A stretch of 6,935 nt of DNA, from contig CAZVBA010000035.1 in assembly GCA_964625325.1 (NCBI GenBank), positions 1 to 6,935 of the forward strand, given 5' to 3'. The notes beneath the pieces were generated by a model. That model was not told where the DNA came from. It made no database searches and saw nothing but the letters and a program-made list of their open reading frames with translations. A program made the position numbers and the translations under genes. This stretch comes from CAZILM01 sp964625325. Its GTDB lineage: Bacteria > Patescibacteriota > Saccharimonadia > Saccharimonadales > CAYVSP01. Shown one piece after another: positions 1-5,754 of the stretch. Position 1 is the first letter of the stretch; each line of letters begins with the position of its first letter.

Positions 1-2
1 GC

Positions 3-545
3 ACTTATCACTACATTTTGGCGACCCAAGGCATGAAAGTCGGCCGTAAGATTACCAGTGGTGAAGAAGTCGCTATTGAACGCGGCAACCGTTTGCCACT
101 CAAGAATATTCCGGTCGGCAGCACCATCCACGCTATAGAACTACAGCCCGGCAAAGGCGCCCAAATGGTGCGCAGCGCTGGCAACAGCGCCCAATTGGTC
201 GCTAAGGAAGGCGCTTACGCCCAAGTTAAATTACCGAGCGGCGAAGTCCGCCTGGTCAACATCAACTGTACAGCTAGCCTGGGGGCTATTGGCAATGAAC
301 AGCACCAGAACGTCAAGATCGGTAAGGCCGGCCGTACCCGTCGCCGTGGCATCCGCCCAACTGTCCGCGGCGTCGTTATGAATGCTGCTGATCATCCGCA
401 CGGCGGTGGTGATGGTGGCCGACATGGCATGGGTAAAGATCCGCGTACACCCTGGGGCCAGAAGACCCTGGGCTATAAGACCCGTCGTCGCAAGAATACC
501 AGTCAGTTTATTGTCAGAAGCCGACACCTAGGAAAAAGGAAGTAG
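3..545 (+). CDS. rplB: 50S ribosomal protein L2, 5'-truncated by window edge
   Basis: L2 is a core 23S rRNA-binding protein of the large subunit, needed for subunit association and near the peptidyltransferase centre. The frame is open from base 3 to a TAG stop, giving 180 visible residues; the family is about 275 long, so roughly the first 95 residues lie outside the window. The visible part starts in the OB-fold region (YHYILA) and continues through the NIPVGSTIH and RSAGNSAQLVAKEG motifs. It then has the KAGRTRRRGIRPTVRGVVMN block and the highly conserved DHPHGGG loop with its functionally important His, and ends in a basic tail (FIVRSRHLGKRK). A TTG at 18 is in frame but is internal to the protein, not the real start, because recognisable L2 sequence precedes it. 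S19 follows after 2 nt. Confidence 0.97.
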   Translation, partial: TYHYILATQGMKVGRKITSGEEVAIERGNRLPLKNIPVGSTIHAIELQPGKGAQMVRSAGNSAQLVAKEGAYAQVKLPSGEVRLVNINCTASLGAIGNEQHQNVKIGKAGRTRRRGIRPTVRGVVMNAADHPHGGGDGGRHGMGKDPRTPWGQKTLGYKTRRRKNTSQFIVRSRHLGKRK

Positions 546-547
546 TT

Positions 548-835
548 ATGAGTCGTTCACTGAAAAAAGGACCATTTATCGATCCGAAATTAGCTAAGAA
601 AGTAGCAGCTTTGGGTTCTGAAGACCGTACTATTATCAAAACCTGGGCGCGGGCTTCTGCTATTCCGCCAGAATTCGTTGGTCGTACCATTGCTGTACAC
701 AACGGCAAAGTCCACGTGCCGGTGTTTATTACCGAGAATATGGTGGGCCACAAACTGGGCGAATTTTCGCCAACCCGTAAGTTTCGCTCACATGGCGGTA
801 AGATGGCCAAGTCGAGCGAAGGGGCCAGGGAGTAA
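548..835 (+). CDS. rpsS: 30S ribosomal protein S19
   Basis: S19 sits in the head of the small subunit, paired with S13, and contacts 16S rRNA and the A-site region. The 95-residue product matches the usual length of about 90-95. It shows the N-terminal RSLKKGPFID signature (residues 3-12), the central KTWARASAIPPEFVGRTIAVHNG block (31-53) and the C-terminal GHKLGEFSPTRKFRSHGGK signature (67-85). The ATG lies 2 nt after the L2 stop. An AAGGAAG ribosome-binding sequence in the last L2 codons suits this start. The gene ends in TAA, and L22 begins 3 nt later. Nothing is unusual. Confidence 0.98.
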   Translation: MSRSLKKGPFIDPKLAKKVAALGSEDRTIIKTWARASAIPPEFVGRTIAVHNGKVHVPVFITENMVGHKLGEFSPTRKFRSHGGKMAKSSEGARE

Positions 836-838
836 ATT

Positions 839-1213
839 ATGCCTGTTACAGCTATTGCCAAAGGCGTTCGTATCAGCCCCCGCAAAATCGGTGTGGTGGC
901 AGCTTTGGTGCGCGGTCGGACCGTCGCTGACGCCCTGACAATTCTGCAGCACACGCCTCGACAAGCGGCCATACCAGTTAGAAAAGTTATCGAAAGTGCC
1001 CGGGCTAATGCCGACTACAACCACAAACTAAAGCCCGATTCACTGCAAATTGTCTCAATTTCAGTTACACCAGGTATTCGCTACAAGCGTTATCGTCCAG
1101 TCGCCCGCGGCAGTGCCCATCCTTTCCAACGCCGCACCAGCCACATTCACGTGGTTGTCGACGGCGAAAAACGAGCCGTAAAGAAGACCGTTAAAACCGA
1201 GGAGAAGAAGTAA
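839..1213 (+). CDS. rplV: 50S ribosomal protein L22
   Basis: L22 binds 23S rRNA, and its long beta-hairpin lines the nascent-peptide exit tunnel. The product has 124 residues against about 110 in E. coli; the excess is mostly a lysine-rich tail (112-124). The globular part (RISPRKIGVVAALVRGRTVADAL and VRKVIESARANADYN) is typical, and the hairpin ends in RRTSHIHVVV (98-107). At the hairpin tip the sequence is ARGSAHPFQRRTSHI, where E. coli has AKGRADRILKRTSHI, so the Arg at 92 and 95 become Ser and Pro, while Gly91 and Ala93 are kept. AGGGAG at 827-832 gives a good ribosome-binding site for this ATG. The TAA stop shares its last base with the S3 ATG (TAATG), suggesting termination-reinitiation coupling. 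Confidence 0.98.
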   Translation: MPVTAIAKGVRISPRKIGVVAALVRGRTVADALTILQHTPRQAAIPVRKVIESARANADYNHKLKPDSLQIVSISVTPGIRYKRYRPVARGSAHPFQRRTSHIHVVVDGEKRAVKKTVKTEEKK

Positions 1214-1845
1214 TGGGCCAGAAAGTTAATCCAATCTCAATGCGACTGCAAGTCAGCAAAGACTGGCGGTCTCGGTGGTTTGCCAATAAGAAAGATTACG
1301 CCAAGTTCTTAACTCAAGACCTAGCAGTGCGGCGCCTGATTGACCAAAAACTAGGCTCTCGGGCCGCCATTAATAGAGTTGAAATTGAACGCTCACCTAA
1401 TCTCATTACAGTCACGATCAGCACGGCTAAGGCTGGTGTGGTTATTGGCCGGGGTGGCACCGGCGCCCAAGAGCTCAAGACTGCCATTGAGAAAATTATG
1501 ATGGTACCGGCGCGCGTTAACATTGAAGAAGTCAAAAAGCCGGAATTATACGCCAAGTTGGTGGCTGAAAATATCGCCCACCAAATTGAGCGTCGTATGT
1601 CTTTTCGGCGCGCCATCAAGGCTAGTGCCGCTGCCACCATGCGAGCCGGTGCTAAAGGCGTCCGTATTCAGATTGCCGGTCGCTTGCAAGGTTCTGAGAT
1701 GTCCCGTAGTGAAAAGGAAATCCAAGGCAGCGTGCCATTGCACACCATCCGGGCCGACGTTGACTACGCCTATGTTCCAGCCCATTATCCTGGCGCCGGC
1801 ATTATCGGCGTCAAGGTCTGGATTTATAAGGGAGAGGTGGCCTAG
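1213..1845 (+). CDS. rpsC: 30S ribosomal protein S3
   Basis: S3 is a small-subunit head protein at the mRNA entry tunnel, where it helps unwind mRNA. The 210-residue product is full length. It begins with the canonical MGQKVNP and has a type-2 KH domain with the GXXG loop as GRGG (79-82). The C-terminal domain has RRMSFRRAIK (128-137), whose Arg132, Arg133 and Lys136 correspond to the E. coli residues linked to mRNA helicase activity. It ends with the GSVPLHTIRADVDY and GVKVWIYKGE signatures (172-208). GAGGAG at 1199-1204 is the ribosome-binding site, inside the end of L22. The start overlaps the L22 stop by 1 nt, and the TAG stop is followed 1 nt later by L16. Confidence 0.98.
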   Translation: MGQKVNPISMRLQVSKDWRSRWFANKKDYAKFLTQDLAVRRLIDQKLGSRAAINRVEIERSPNLITVTISTAKAGVVIGRGGTGAQELKTAIEKIMMVPARVNIEEVKKPELYAKLVAENIAHQIERRMSFRRAIKASAAATMRAGAKGVRIQIAGRLQGSEMSRSEKEIQGSVPLHTIRADVDYAYVPAHYPGAGIIGVKVWIYKGEVA

Positions 1846-1846
1846 C

Positions 1847-2260
1847 ATGTTGATGCCAAAGCGCACTAAACACCGCAAGGTCTTCAAGGGCCGGATTCGC
1901 GGCGTTGCGACGGCCGGCGATTATATTGCCTTTGGTGATTATGCACTGCAGGCCCAGGAAAATGTCCGGATTTCGGCCCGCCAGATTGAATCGGCCCGTC
2001 AAGCCATGACACGATATATCAAACGTGGCGGCAAGATTTGGATCCGGGTTTTCCCGCACACCCCCGTTACTAAGAAGCCGCAAGACGTCAAAATGGGCAG
2101 TGGCAAGGGCAACCCCGAACTATTCGTGGCCAAGGTCAAACCCGGTACTATTTTGTTTGAAATGCAGGGCATTCCGATTGAAACCGCCCGTGAAGCCATG
2201 CGTCTGGCCAGTCATAAATTACCGATTAAGACCAAGTTCTTAGTGAAGGAAGAAGGGTGA
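1847..2260 (+). CDS. rplP: 50S ribosomal protein L16
   Basis: L16 organises the A-site region of the large subunit and contacts aminoacyl-tRNA. The ATG at 1847 gives the canonical MLMPKRTKHRK start and 137 residues, the family length. The frame stays open further upstream, but that sequence lies inside S3 out of frame and is not L16-like. Visible signatures are RQIESARQAMTRYIKRGGKIWIRVFP (46-70), the KMGSGKGNPE loop (82-91) and the C-terminal REAMRLASHKLPIKTKF. The position equivalent to E. coli Arg81, hydroxylated there by the oxygenase YcfD, is Lys82 here. GGTGG at 1836-1840 is a plausible ribosome-binding site. The TGA stop is followed directly in frame by TAG, giving tandem stops. Confidence 0.98.
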   Translation: MLMPKRTKHRKVFKGRIRGVATAGDYIAFGDYALQAQENVRISARQIESARQAMTRYIKRGGKIWIRVFPHTPVTKKPQDVKMGSGKGNPELFVAKVKPGTILFEMQGIPIETAREAMRLASHKLPIKTKFLVKEEG

Positions 2261-2265
2261 TAGAT

Positions 2266-2466
2266 ATGAAAGTCGCCGAAATCCGTAAACTATCAACCGA
2301 TCAGCTAACTAGCGAGAGTACTAAATTGCGTGAAGAGATTGCCGAATTAAGACGACGACTGCACGGTGGTGAGATGCAGAATGTGCGCGTTTTGCGCAAC
2401 AAGCGCAAGGATTTAGCGCGCATGTTGACCGTACTCAGTGAAGCATTCCAAAAGGAGGCCGTGTAA
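2266..2466 (+). CDS. rpmC: 50S ribosomal protein L29
   Basis: L29 is a small two-helix protein near the tunnel exit, next to L23, where ribosome-associated factors dock. From ATG 2266 the product is 66 residues, the usual length. It starts MKVAEIRKLS, continues as a charged helix (LREEIAELRRRL), and has the second-helix sequence NVRVLRNKRKDLARMLTVLSE. A GTG at 2257 is in the same frame, would add three residues and would overlap the L16 stop as GTGA; I prefer the ATG because it matches the family N-terminus. The purine-rich AAGGAAGAAGGG just upstream could serve either start. The TAA stop overlaps the S17 ATG by 1 nt. Confidence 0.95.
   Translation: MKVAEIRKLSTDQLTSESTKLREEIAELRRRLHGGEMQNVRVLRNKRKDLARMLTVLSEAFQKEAV
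2453..2458 (+). promoter_or_regulatory. Ribosome-binding site of S17
   Basis: A perfect AGGAGG lies 7 nt before the S17 ATG at 2466, inside the last codons of L29. It is one of the strongest Shine-Dalgarno matches in the window and fixes the S17 start at the TAATG overlap. It also implies an ordinary CCUCC anti-Shine-Dalgarno at the 3' end of this organism's 16S rRNA. Confidence 0.9.
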
Positions 2467-2759
2467 TGGCTCGTACTATCATTGGTATCGTATCTTCCGA
2501 CAAGGCCGATAAGACGATTGTGGTCAATGTCCACACGCCTAAGACCCACCCGATTTACAAGAAGCAGTACAGTATTACTAAGAAATTTATCGCCCATGAC
2601 GAGAAAAATGAAGCCGCCATTGGCGACAAGGTATCGATTGTCGAAACCCGCCCCATCAGCAAACGGAAGCGCTTTACGCTTAAAAAAGTGATCGAGCGGC
2701 CGGTCATCCCGGTTGACGAAGCACCCGAGACCTTGACGGAAGCGGGAGGCAAGGCATGA
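2466..2759 (+). CDS. rpsQ: 30S ribosomal protein S17
   Basis: S17 is an OB-fold protein that binds 16S rRNA early in small-subunit assembly. The product has 97 residues; the family core is about 80-85, and the extra length is an acidic tail (about 79-97, with PVDEAPETLTEAGG). The core shows GIVSSDKADKTIVVNV (7-22), HPIYKKQYSITKKFIAHDE (28-46) and the signature GDKVSIVETRPISKRKRFTL (53-72). The ATG shares one base with the L29 stop and has a strong AGGAGG upstream. The TGA stop overlaps the L14 start as ATGA, so the S10 and spc gene blocks are joined directly here. Confidence 0.97.
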   Translation: MARTIIGIVSSDKADKTIVVNVHTPKTHPIYKKQYSITKKFIAHDEKNEAAIGDKVSIVETRPISKRKRFTLKKVIERPVIPVDEAPETLTEAGGKA

Positions 2760-3124
2760 TTCAACAAGAAACCCGACTAGGTGTAGCTGACAACAGCGGT
2801 GCTAAGGAAATTCTTTGCATCCGCGTGCTCGGCGGTACCCGCCGCCGCTATGCCCACGTCGGCGACGTCATCGTGGCTACCGTCAAACAAGCTAACCCGG
2901 CTGGCGCCGTTAAGAAAAAGTCAGTGGTACGCGCCGTCATCATTCGGACCCGCTATCCAATCAAGCGCAAGGACGGCTCAACCATTCGTTTTGACGATAA
3001 TGCCGCCGTCATAATCGACAGTGACAAGCAACCGCGAGCCACCCGTATTTTCGGCCCGGTACCACGCGAACTGCGCGACCAGGGCTACAGCAAGATAATC
3101 AGCCTCGCGCCGGAGGTACTCTAA
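2756..3124 (+). CDS. rplN: 50S ribosomal protein L14
   Basis: L14 lies at the subunit interface, contributes to intersubunit bridges, and is the docking site of the silencing factor RsfS in other bacteria. The 122-residue product equals the family length. Motifs include the N-terminal MIQQETRLGVADNSGAKEI, the GDVIVATVKQA strand region (36-46), KKSVVRAVIIRT (54-65), and the C-terminal TRIFGPVPRELRDQGYSKIISLAPEVL. The gene starts in an ATGA overlap with S17, with GGGAGG at 2744-2749 as ribosome-binding site. In E. coli the spc promoter lies upstream of this gene; here there is no intergenic space for one. Its stop overlaps the L24 ATG by 1 nt. Confidence 0.98.
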   Translation: MIQQETRLGVADNSGAKEILCIRVLGGTRRRYAHVGDVIVATVKQANPAGAVKKKSVVRAVIIRTRYPIKRKDGSTIRFDDNAAVIIDSDKQPRATRIFGPVPRELRDQGYSKIISLAPEVL

Positions 3125-3447
3125 TGGTCTACAAAATCCGCCTCAAGAAAGGCGATACCGTTATGGTACGGGCTGGCAAATACAAAGGCCAAACCGGCAA
3201 GATTGTGGCCACCCATCCGACCGAGAACAAGGTTACCGTCGAAGGTATCAACATCGTTAAGAAACACCTCAAACCTAATCGCGCCCAACCACAGGGCGGC
3301 ATCATTGAGCTAACCAAGCCGATTTGGGTATCTAAAGTCGGCATTGTCGAGCCGACCAAGAAAAAGCCCAGCCGGATTGGCTACAAACTGTCCAAAGACG
3401 GTGCTAAAACCCGCGTTTTCAAGTCCAACGGCAAGGAGATAAAGTAA
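3124..3447 (+). CDS. rplX: 50S ribosomal protein L24
   Basis: L24 is a KOW-domain protein that initiates large-subunit assembly at the 5' end of 23S rRNA and sits near the tunnel exit. The product has 107 residues, close to the family's usual length. The KOW motif spans about residues 6-33 (RLKKGDTVMVRAGKYKGQTG then KIVAT). It is followed by VEGINIVKKHLKPN (39-52) and the GGIIELTKPIWVSKVGIV block (58-75). GGAGGT at 3112-3117 is a good ribosome-binding site inside the end of L14. Both its start (with L14) and its stop (with L5) are 1-nt TAATG overlaps. Confidence 0.97.
   Translation: MVYKIRLKKGDTVMVRAGKYKGQTGKIVATHPTENKVTVEGINIVKKHLKPNRAQPQGGIIELTKPIWVSKVGIVEPTKKKPSRIGYKLSKDGAKTRVFKSNGKEIK
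3433..3440 (+). promoter_or_regulatory. Ribosome-binding site deciding the L5 start
   Basis: AAGGAGAT lies 6 nt before the ATG at 3447. The alternative in-frame ATG at 3474, which matches the usual N-terminus of L5, has only a weak AGG upstream. This supports the longer L5 form with a 9-residue N-terminal extension. Confidence 0.75.
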
Positions 3448-4025
3448 TGCCTACCGTCACCAAAGCCAGGACTATGTCCAGACTAAAACAGCAGTACGTT
3501 GACAAATGTGTGACTGAGCTGCAAAAGGAGTTGTCACTGCAAAACCGCCATGAAGTACCTAGACTTGAGAAAATCGTGGTTAATATCGGGCTGGGGCGGG
3601 CCAAGGATGATAAGAAAGCTATGGAAGTCGCCACCAATACCCTACGCAAAATCACCGGTCAACAGCCGATTGAAACCATTGCCAAGCAATCGATTGCCAG
3701 TTTTAAGCTGCGCGAAGGCAACAAAATCGGACTCAAAGTTACACTGCGCGACGAGCGCATGTATGAATTCGCCGACCGACTCATTAACGTCGTCTTGCCG
3801 CGCTTGCGCGACTTCCACGGCGTCAGCGCCAAAGCTTTTGATAAACAGGGCAATTACGCCATCGGTTTCACCGAACAGTCAGTCTTCCCGGAACTAACCT
3901 TTGAGGACACCACCACCCCGCACGGCCTACAAGTATTGTTCGTAATCAGAGCTAAACAGCCCGAACACACCCGGGCCTTACTGGAGAAATTCGGTATGCC
4001 ATTTGAAAAGAAGGAGACAAGCTAA
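3447..4025 (+). CDS. rplE: 50S ribosomal protein L5
   Basis: L5 binds 5S rRNA, with L18, in the central protuberance and contacts the P-site tRNA and the small-subunit head. The product has 192 residues against about 180 in the family. The surplus includes nine N-terminal residues (MPTVTKART) before MSRLKQQYVDK, where other L5 proteins usually begin. The longer start is preferred because it overlaps the L24 stop (TAATG) and has AAGGAGAT 6 nt upstream. Motifs are VPRLEKIVVNIGLG (37-50), KQSIASFKLREGNKIGLKVTLRDERMYEF (80-108), and LPRLRDFHGVSAKAFDKQGNYAIGFTEQSVFPE (117-149). The stop overlaps the S14 ATG by 1 nt. In E. coli this mRNA region is the S8 autoregulation target; I could not identify an equivalent S8-binding fold here. 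Confidence 0.97.
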   Translation: MPTVTKARTMSRLKQQYVDKCVTELQKELSLQNRHEVPRLEKIVVNIGLGRAKDDKKAMEVATNTLRKITGQQPIETIAKQSIASFKLREGNKIGLKVTLRDERMYEFADRLINVVLPRLRDFHGVSAKAFDKQGNYAIGFTEQSVFPELTFEDTTTPHGLQVLFVIRAKQPEHTRALLEKFGMPFEKKETS

Positions 4026-4294
4026 TGGCTAAGAAATCAAGTATTGCCCGCGATCTGAAGCGCCGTGCCCTGCACGACAAGTACGCTGACAAGCGCGCCG
4101 AATTGAAAAGACTCGGCGATCAAGAAGGCTTGCACCGCTTGCCGCGCAATTCATCGCCTACCCGTATAAAAAACCGCTGCCTGGAAACCGGCCGGCCGCA
4201 TGGTTATATGCGTACTTTTGGCCTCAGCCGTATTTCATTCCGTGAACGCGCCAGTAAGGGTGAGATTCCCGGCGTAACAAAGTCGAGCTGGTAA
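4025..4294 (+). CDS. rpsN: 30S ribosomal protein S14, zinc-free (C-) type
   Basis: S14 assembles late into the small-subunit head beside S3 and S10. The 89-residue product is the longer C- form. It lacks the two CXXC pairs of the zinc-binding form of about 61 residues, and has only one cysteine (Cys52). Visible signatures are LHRLPRNSSPTRIKNRCLETGRPHGYMRTFGLSRISFRE (36-74) and the C-terminal KGEIPGVTKSSW. The ATG overlaps the L5 stop by 1 nt, with AAGGAG at 4011-4016 as ribosome-binding site. The TAA stop at 4292-4294 is itself partly within the AAGGAG used by S8. Confidence 0.98.
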   Translation: MAKKSSIARDLKRRALHDKYADKRAELKRLGDQEGLHRLPRNSSPTRIKNRCLETGRPHGYMRTFGLSRISFRERASKGEIPGVTKSSW

Positions 4295-4298
4295 GGAG
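4293..4298 (+). promoter_or_regulatory. Ribosome-binding site of S8, overlapping the S14 stop
   Basis: AAGGAG begins inside the S14 TAA stop codon and lies 5 nt before the S8 ATG at 4304. A ribosome finishing S14 would cover this site, so S14 termination and S8 initiation are probably coupled. Confidence 0.85.
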
Positions 4299-4303
4299 TA
4301 ATT

Positions 4304-4854
4304 ATGGTATCTACAGACCCCATCGCTGACATGTTAACCCGAATCCGCAACGCTATTGGCGTCCGCAAAAACGAGGTCCGGGTGCCGCATTCCAACGTTA
4401 AGGAAGCGGTTGCTCGTTTGCTTAAAGACCGCCGCTTCTNNNNNNNNNNNNNNNNNNNNNNNNNNNNNNNNNNNNNNNNNNNNNNNNNNNNNNNNNNNNN
4501 NNNNNNNNNNNNNNNNNNNNNNNNNNNNNNNNNNNNNNNCCGCATTCCAACGTTAAGGAAGCGGTTGCTCGTTTGCTTAAAGACCGCCGCTTCTTAGACG
4601 ATGTCAGTATTGAAAATGATGACGGCCGTAAAACGCTGGTATTACTCATCAATCACCCCGATAGTAACGCCCGAATCACCGAAATTGTTCGTCTGAGTAA
4701 GCCGGGCCGCCGCAACTATGCCGGCGTGTCGGCCATTCCGGTGGTCAAGCGCGGCCGTGGCTTAGTTATTGTATCGACCTCCAAAGGTCTGATGACTGGC
4801 GACGATGCCAAGACTCAGCACTTGGGTGGGGAATTAATCTGTAAGGTGTATTAA
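4304..4854 (+). CDS. rpsH: 30S ribosomal protein S8, split by an assembly gap
   Basis: S8 binds the central domain of 16S rRNA and in E. coli also represses translation of the spc operon. As printed, the gene is interrupted by 100 Ns (4440-4539) and a repeated 55-bp segment, and its two halves are in different frames. Joining 4304-4439 directly to 4595-4854 gives one continuous 131-residue protein, the family length. It starts MVSTDPIADMLTRIRNA, has VPHSNVKEAVARLLKDRRFLDDVSI across the junction, and continues to RLSKPGRRNY (78-87) and the signature GLVIVSTSKGLMTGDDA (101-117). It ends LGGELICKVY. The gene is therefore almost certainly intact in the organism, and the break comes from assembly. 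AAGGAG sits 5 nt before the ATG, and L6 begins 1 nt after the TAA. Confidence 0.95.
4385..4439 (+). repeat. Left copy of 55-bp exact duplication at contig end
   Basis: This 55-bp segment of S8, encoding about PHSNVKEAVARLLKDRRF, ends exactly at the N run. It is repeated base for base at 4540-4594, immediately after the Ns. It is best read as the overlapping end of one contig and not as a genomic repeat. Confidence 0.97.
4440..4539. other. Assembly gap, 100 Ns
   Basis: This is a run of exactly 100 undetermined bases inside the S8 gene. A round 100 is a common scaffolding placeholder for a gap of unknown size. Because the flanks are identical for 55 bp and an intact S8 results when they are merged, the true gap is probably minus 55 bp, with no missing sequence. 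Confidence 0.98.
4540..4594 (+). repeat. Right copy of 55-bp exact duplication at contig start
   Basis: This is the second, identical copy of 4385-4439. It starts at the first base after the Ns and runs on without a break into the rest of S8. The two copies are 155 nt apart, which is not a multiple of three, so the printed sequence puts the two S8 halves out of frame. Confidence 0.97.
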
Positions 4855-4855
4855 G

Positions 4856-5395
4856 ATGTCGCGCATTGGCAAACTACCTATCAAAATACCTAGCGGCGTA
4901 ACAGTAGCTGTTGAAGGCCAGCAGGTGTCCGTAAATGGCGCCAAAGGCTCCTTGCAACAAGCTATGCTCACGGGCATCTCACTCAAGCAAGAAGACGATA
5001 CCGTATTAGTCAGCCGCCAGAATGACGAGGCCGCCAACCGAGCCAAACACGGCCTGATGCGCAGCCTGGTCCAGAACATGGTAACCGGCGTCTCCGAAGG
5101 TTTTGAAAAAAAGTTGGAGCTCAACGGCGTCGGTTACCGCGTAGCGCTGGCTGGGCAGGACCTGAAGTTTAATATTGGTAAATCACACGAAGTGGTCTAT
5201 GCAATTCCGACCGGTATCACTGCTAAAGTCGAACAGAATATCATTACGATTAGCGGCATTGATAAACAACGAGTCGGGCAAGCCGCCGCCGAAATACGCG
5301 CCCTCAAGAAGCCAGAGCCCTACAAGGGCAAAGGCATTAAATACGTTGGCGAGCGCATTATCCGTAAAAGCGGTAAAAGCGGTAAGGAAAAATAG
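4856..5395 (+). CDS. rplF: 50S ribosomal protein L6
   Basis: L6 is a two-domain protein near the sarcin-ricin loop and the factor-binding site of the large subunit. The 179-residue product is family length. It starts MSRIGKLPIKIPSGV, and the first domain runs to about residue 82. The second holds LNGVGYRVALAGQDLKFNIGKSHEVVYAIP (89-118), SGIDKQRVGQAAAEIRALKKPEPYKGKGIKYVGE (133-166) and a basic tail. The tail contains a short tandem duplication (KSGKSGK), from two near-identical 9-bp units at about 5369-5386. AAGGTG at 4843-4848 is a moderate ribosome-binding site. The gene starts 1 nt after the S8 stop, and L18 starts 2 nt after its TAG. Confidence 0.98.
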   Translation: MSRIGKLPIKIPSGVTVAVEGQQVSVNGAKGSLQQAMLTGISLKQEDDTVLVSRQNDEAANRAKHGLMRSLVQNMVTGVSEGFEKKLELNGVGYRVALAGQDLKFNIGKSHEVVYAIPTGITAKVEQNIITISGIDKQRVGQAAAEIRALKKPEPYKGKGIKYVGERIIRKSGKSGKEK

Positions 5396-5397
5396 CT

Positions 5398-5754
5398 ATG
5401 AATCGTCTAACTGATACCCTTAGAAATCGTCGCCTGCGTAAAAACCGGATACGTAGCGTCGTGTCCGGTACCACCGAACGGCCGCGCCTGACGGTTCACA
5501 TCAGCAACCGCCACGTCAGCGCCCAATTGATTGATGACACCAAGCATTTGACGATTGCGTCGGTAACCACCGCTACCAAGACCACTGTTCAGGGTTCTCT
5601 TACCGAACGAGCCGCCTGGGTCGGCAGTGAAATTGCCAACAAGGCCAAAAAAGCTAAGATAAGTCGAGTAGTATTTGATAGAAACGGCCGGTTGTACCAT
5701 GGCCGCGTTAAAGCTCTGGCCGAAGCGGCTCGGGAACAAGGATTGGAGTTCTAA
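5398..5754 (+). CDS. rplR: 50S ribosomal protein L18
   Basis: L18 binds 5S rRNA and, with L5, anchors it in the central protuberance. The 118-residue product is family length. It has a basic N-terminal arm (LRNRRLRKNRIRS), then GTTERPRLTVHISNRHVSAQLIDD (24-47) and the C-terminal signature VVFDRNGRLYHGRVKALAEAAREQGLEF (91-118). The ATG is 2 nt after the L6 stop, with AAGGA at 5384-5388 upstream. The TAA stop abuts the S5 ATG with no intervening base. Confidence 0.98.
   Translation: MNRLTDTLRNRRLRKNRIRSVVSGTTERPRLTVHISNRHVSAQLIDDTKHLTIASVTTATKTTVQGSLTERAAWVGSEIANKAKKAKISRVVFDRNGRLYHGRVKALAEAAREQGLEF

Noticed and set aside
514..972. Open frame of 152 codons on the - strand across S19 and L22
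   Set aside because: It is antisense to two well-identified ribosomal genes, resembles no family I recognise, and is a shadow of their codon use.
1523..1846. Possible 108-residue N-terminal extension of L16 in an open frame
   Set aside because: The stretch lies inside S3 in another frame, and the canonical L16 start MLMPKRTK is at 1847.
2256..2263. UGA recoding (UGA read as Gly) as in Gracilibacteria or Absconditabacteria
   Set aside because: TGA ends L16, S17 and S5 at the expected family lengths, and no in-frame TGA interrupts any gene, so the standard bacterial code applies.
4385..4594. Tandem duplication or mobile insertion in S8
   Set aside because: The copies abut a 100-N placeholder and merge into a perfect S8, so a contig overlap explains everything.
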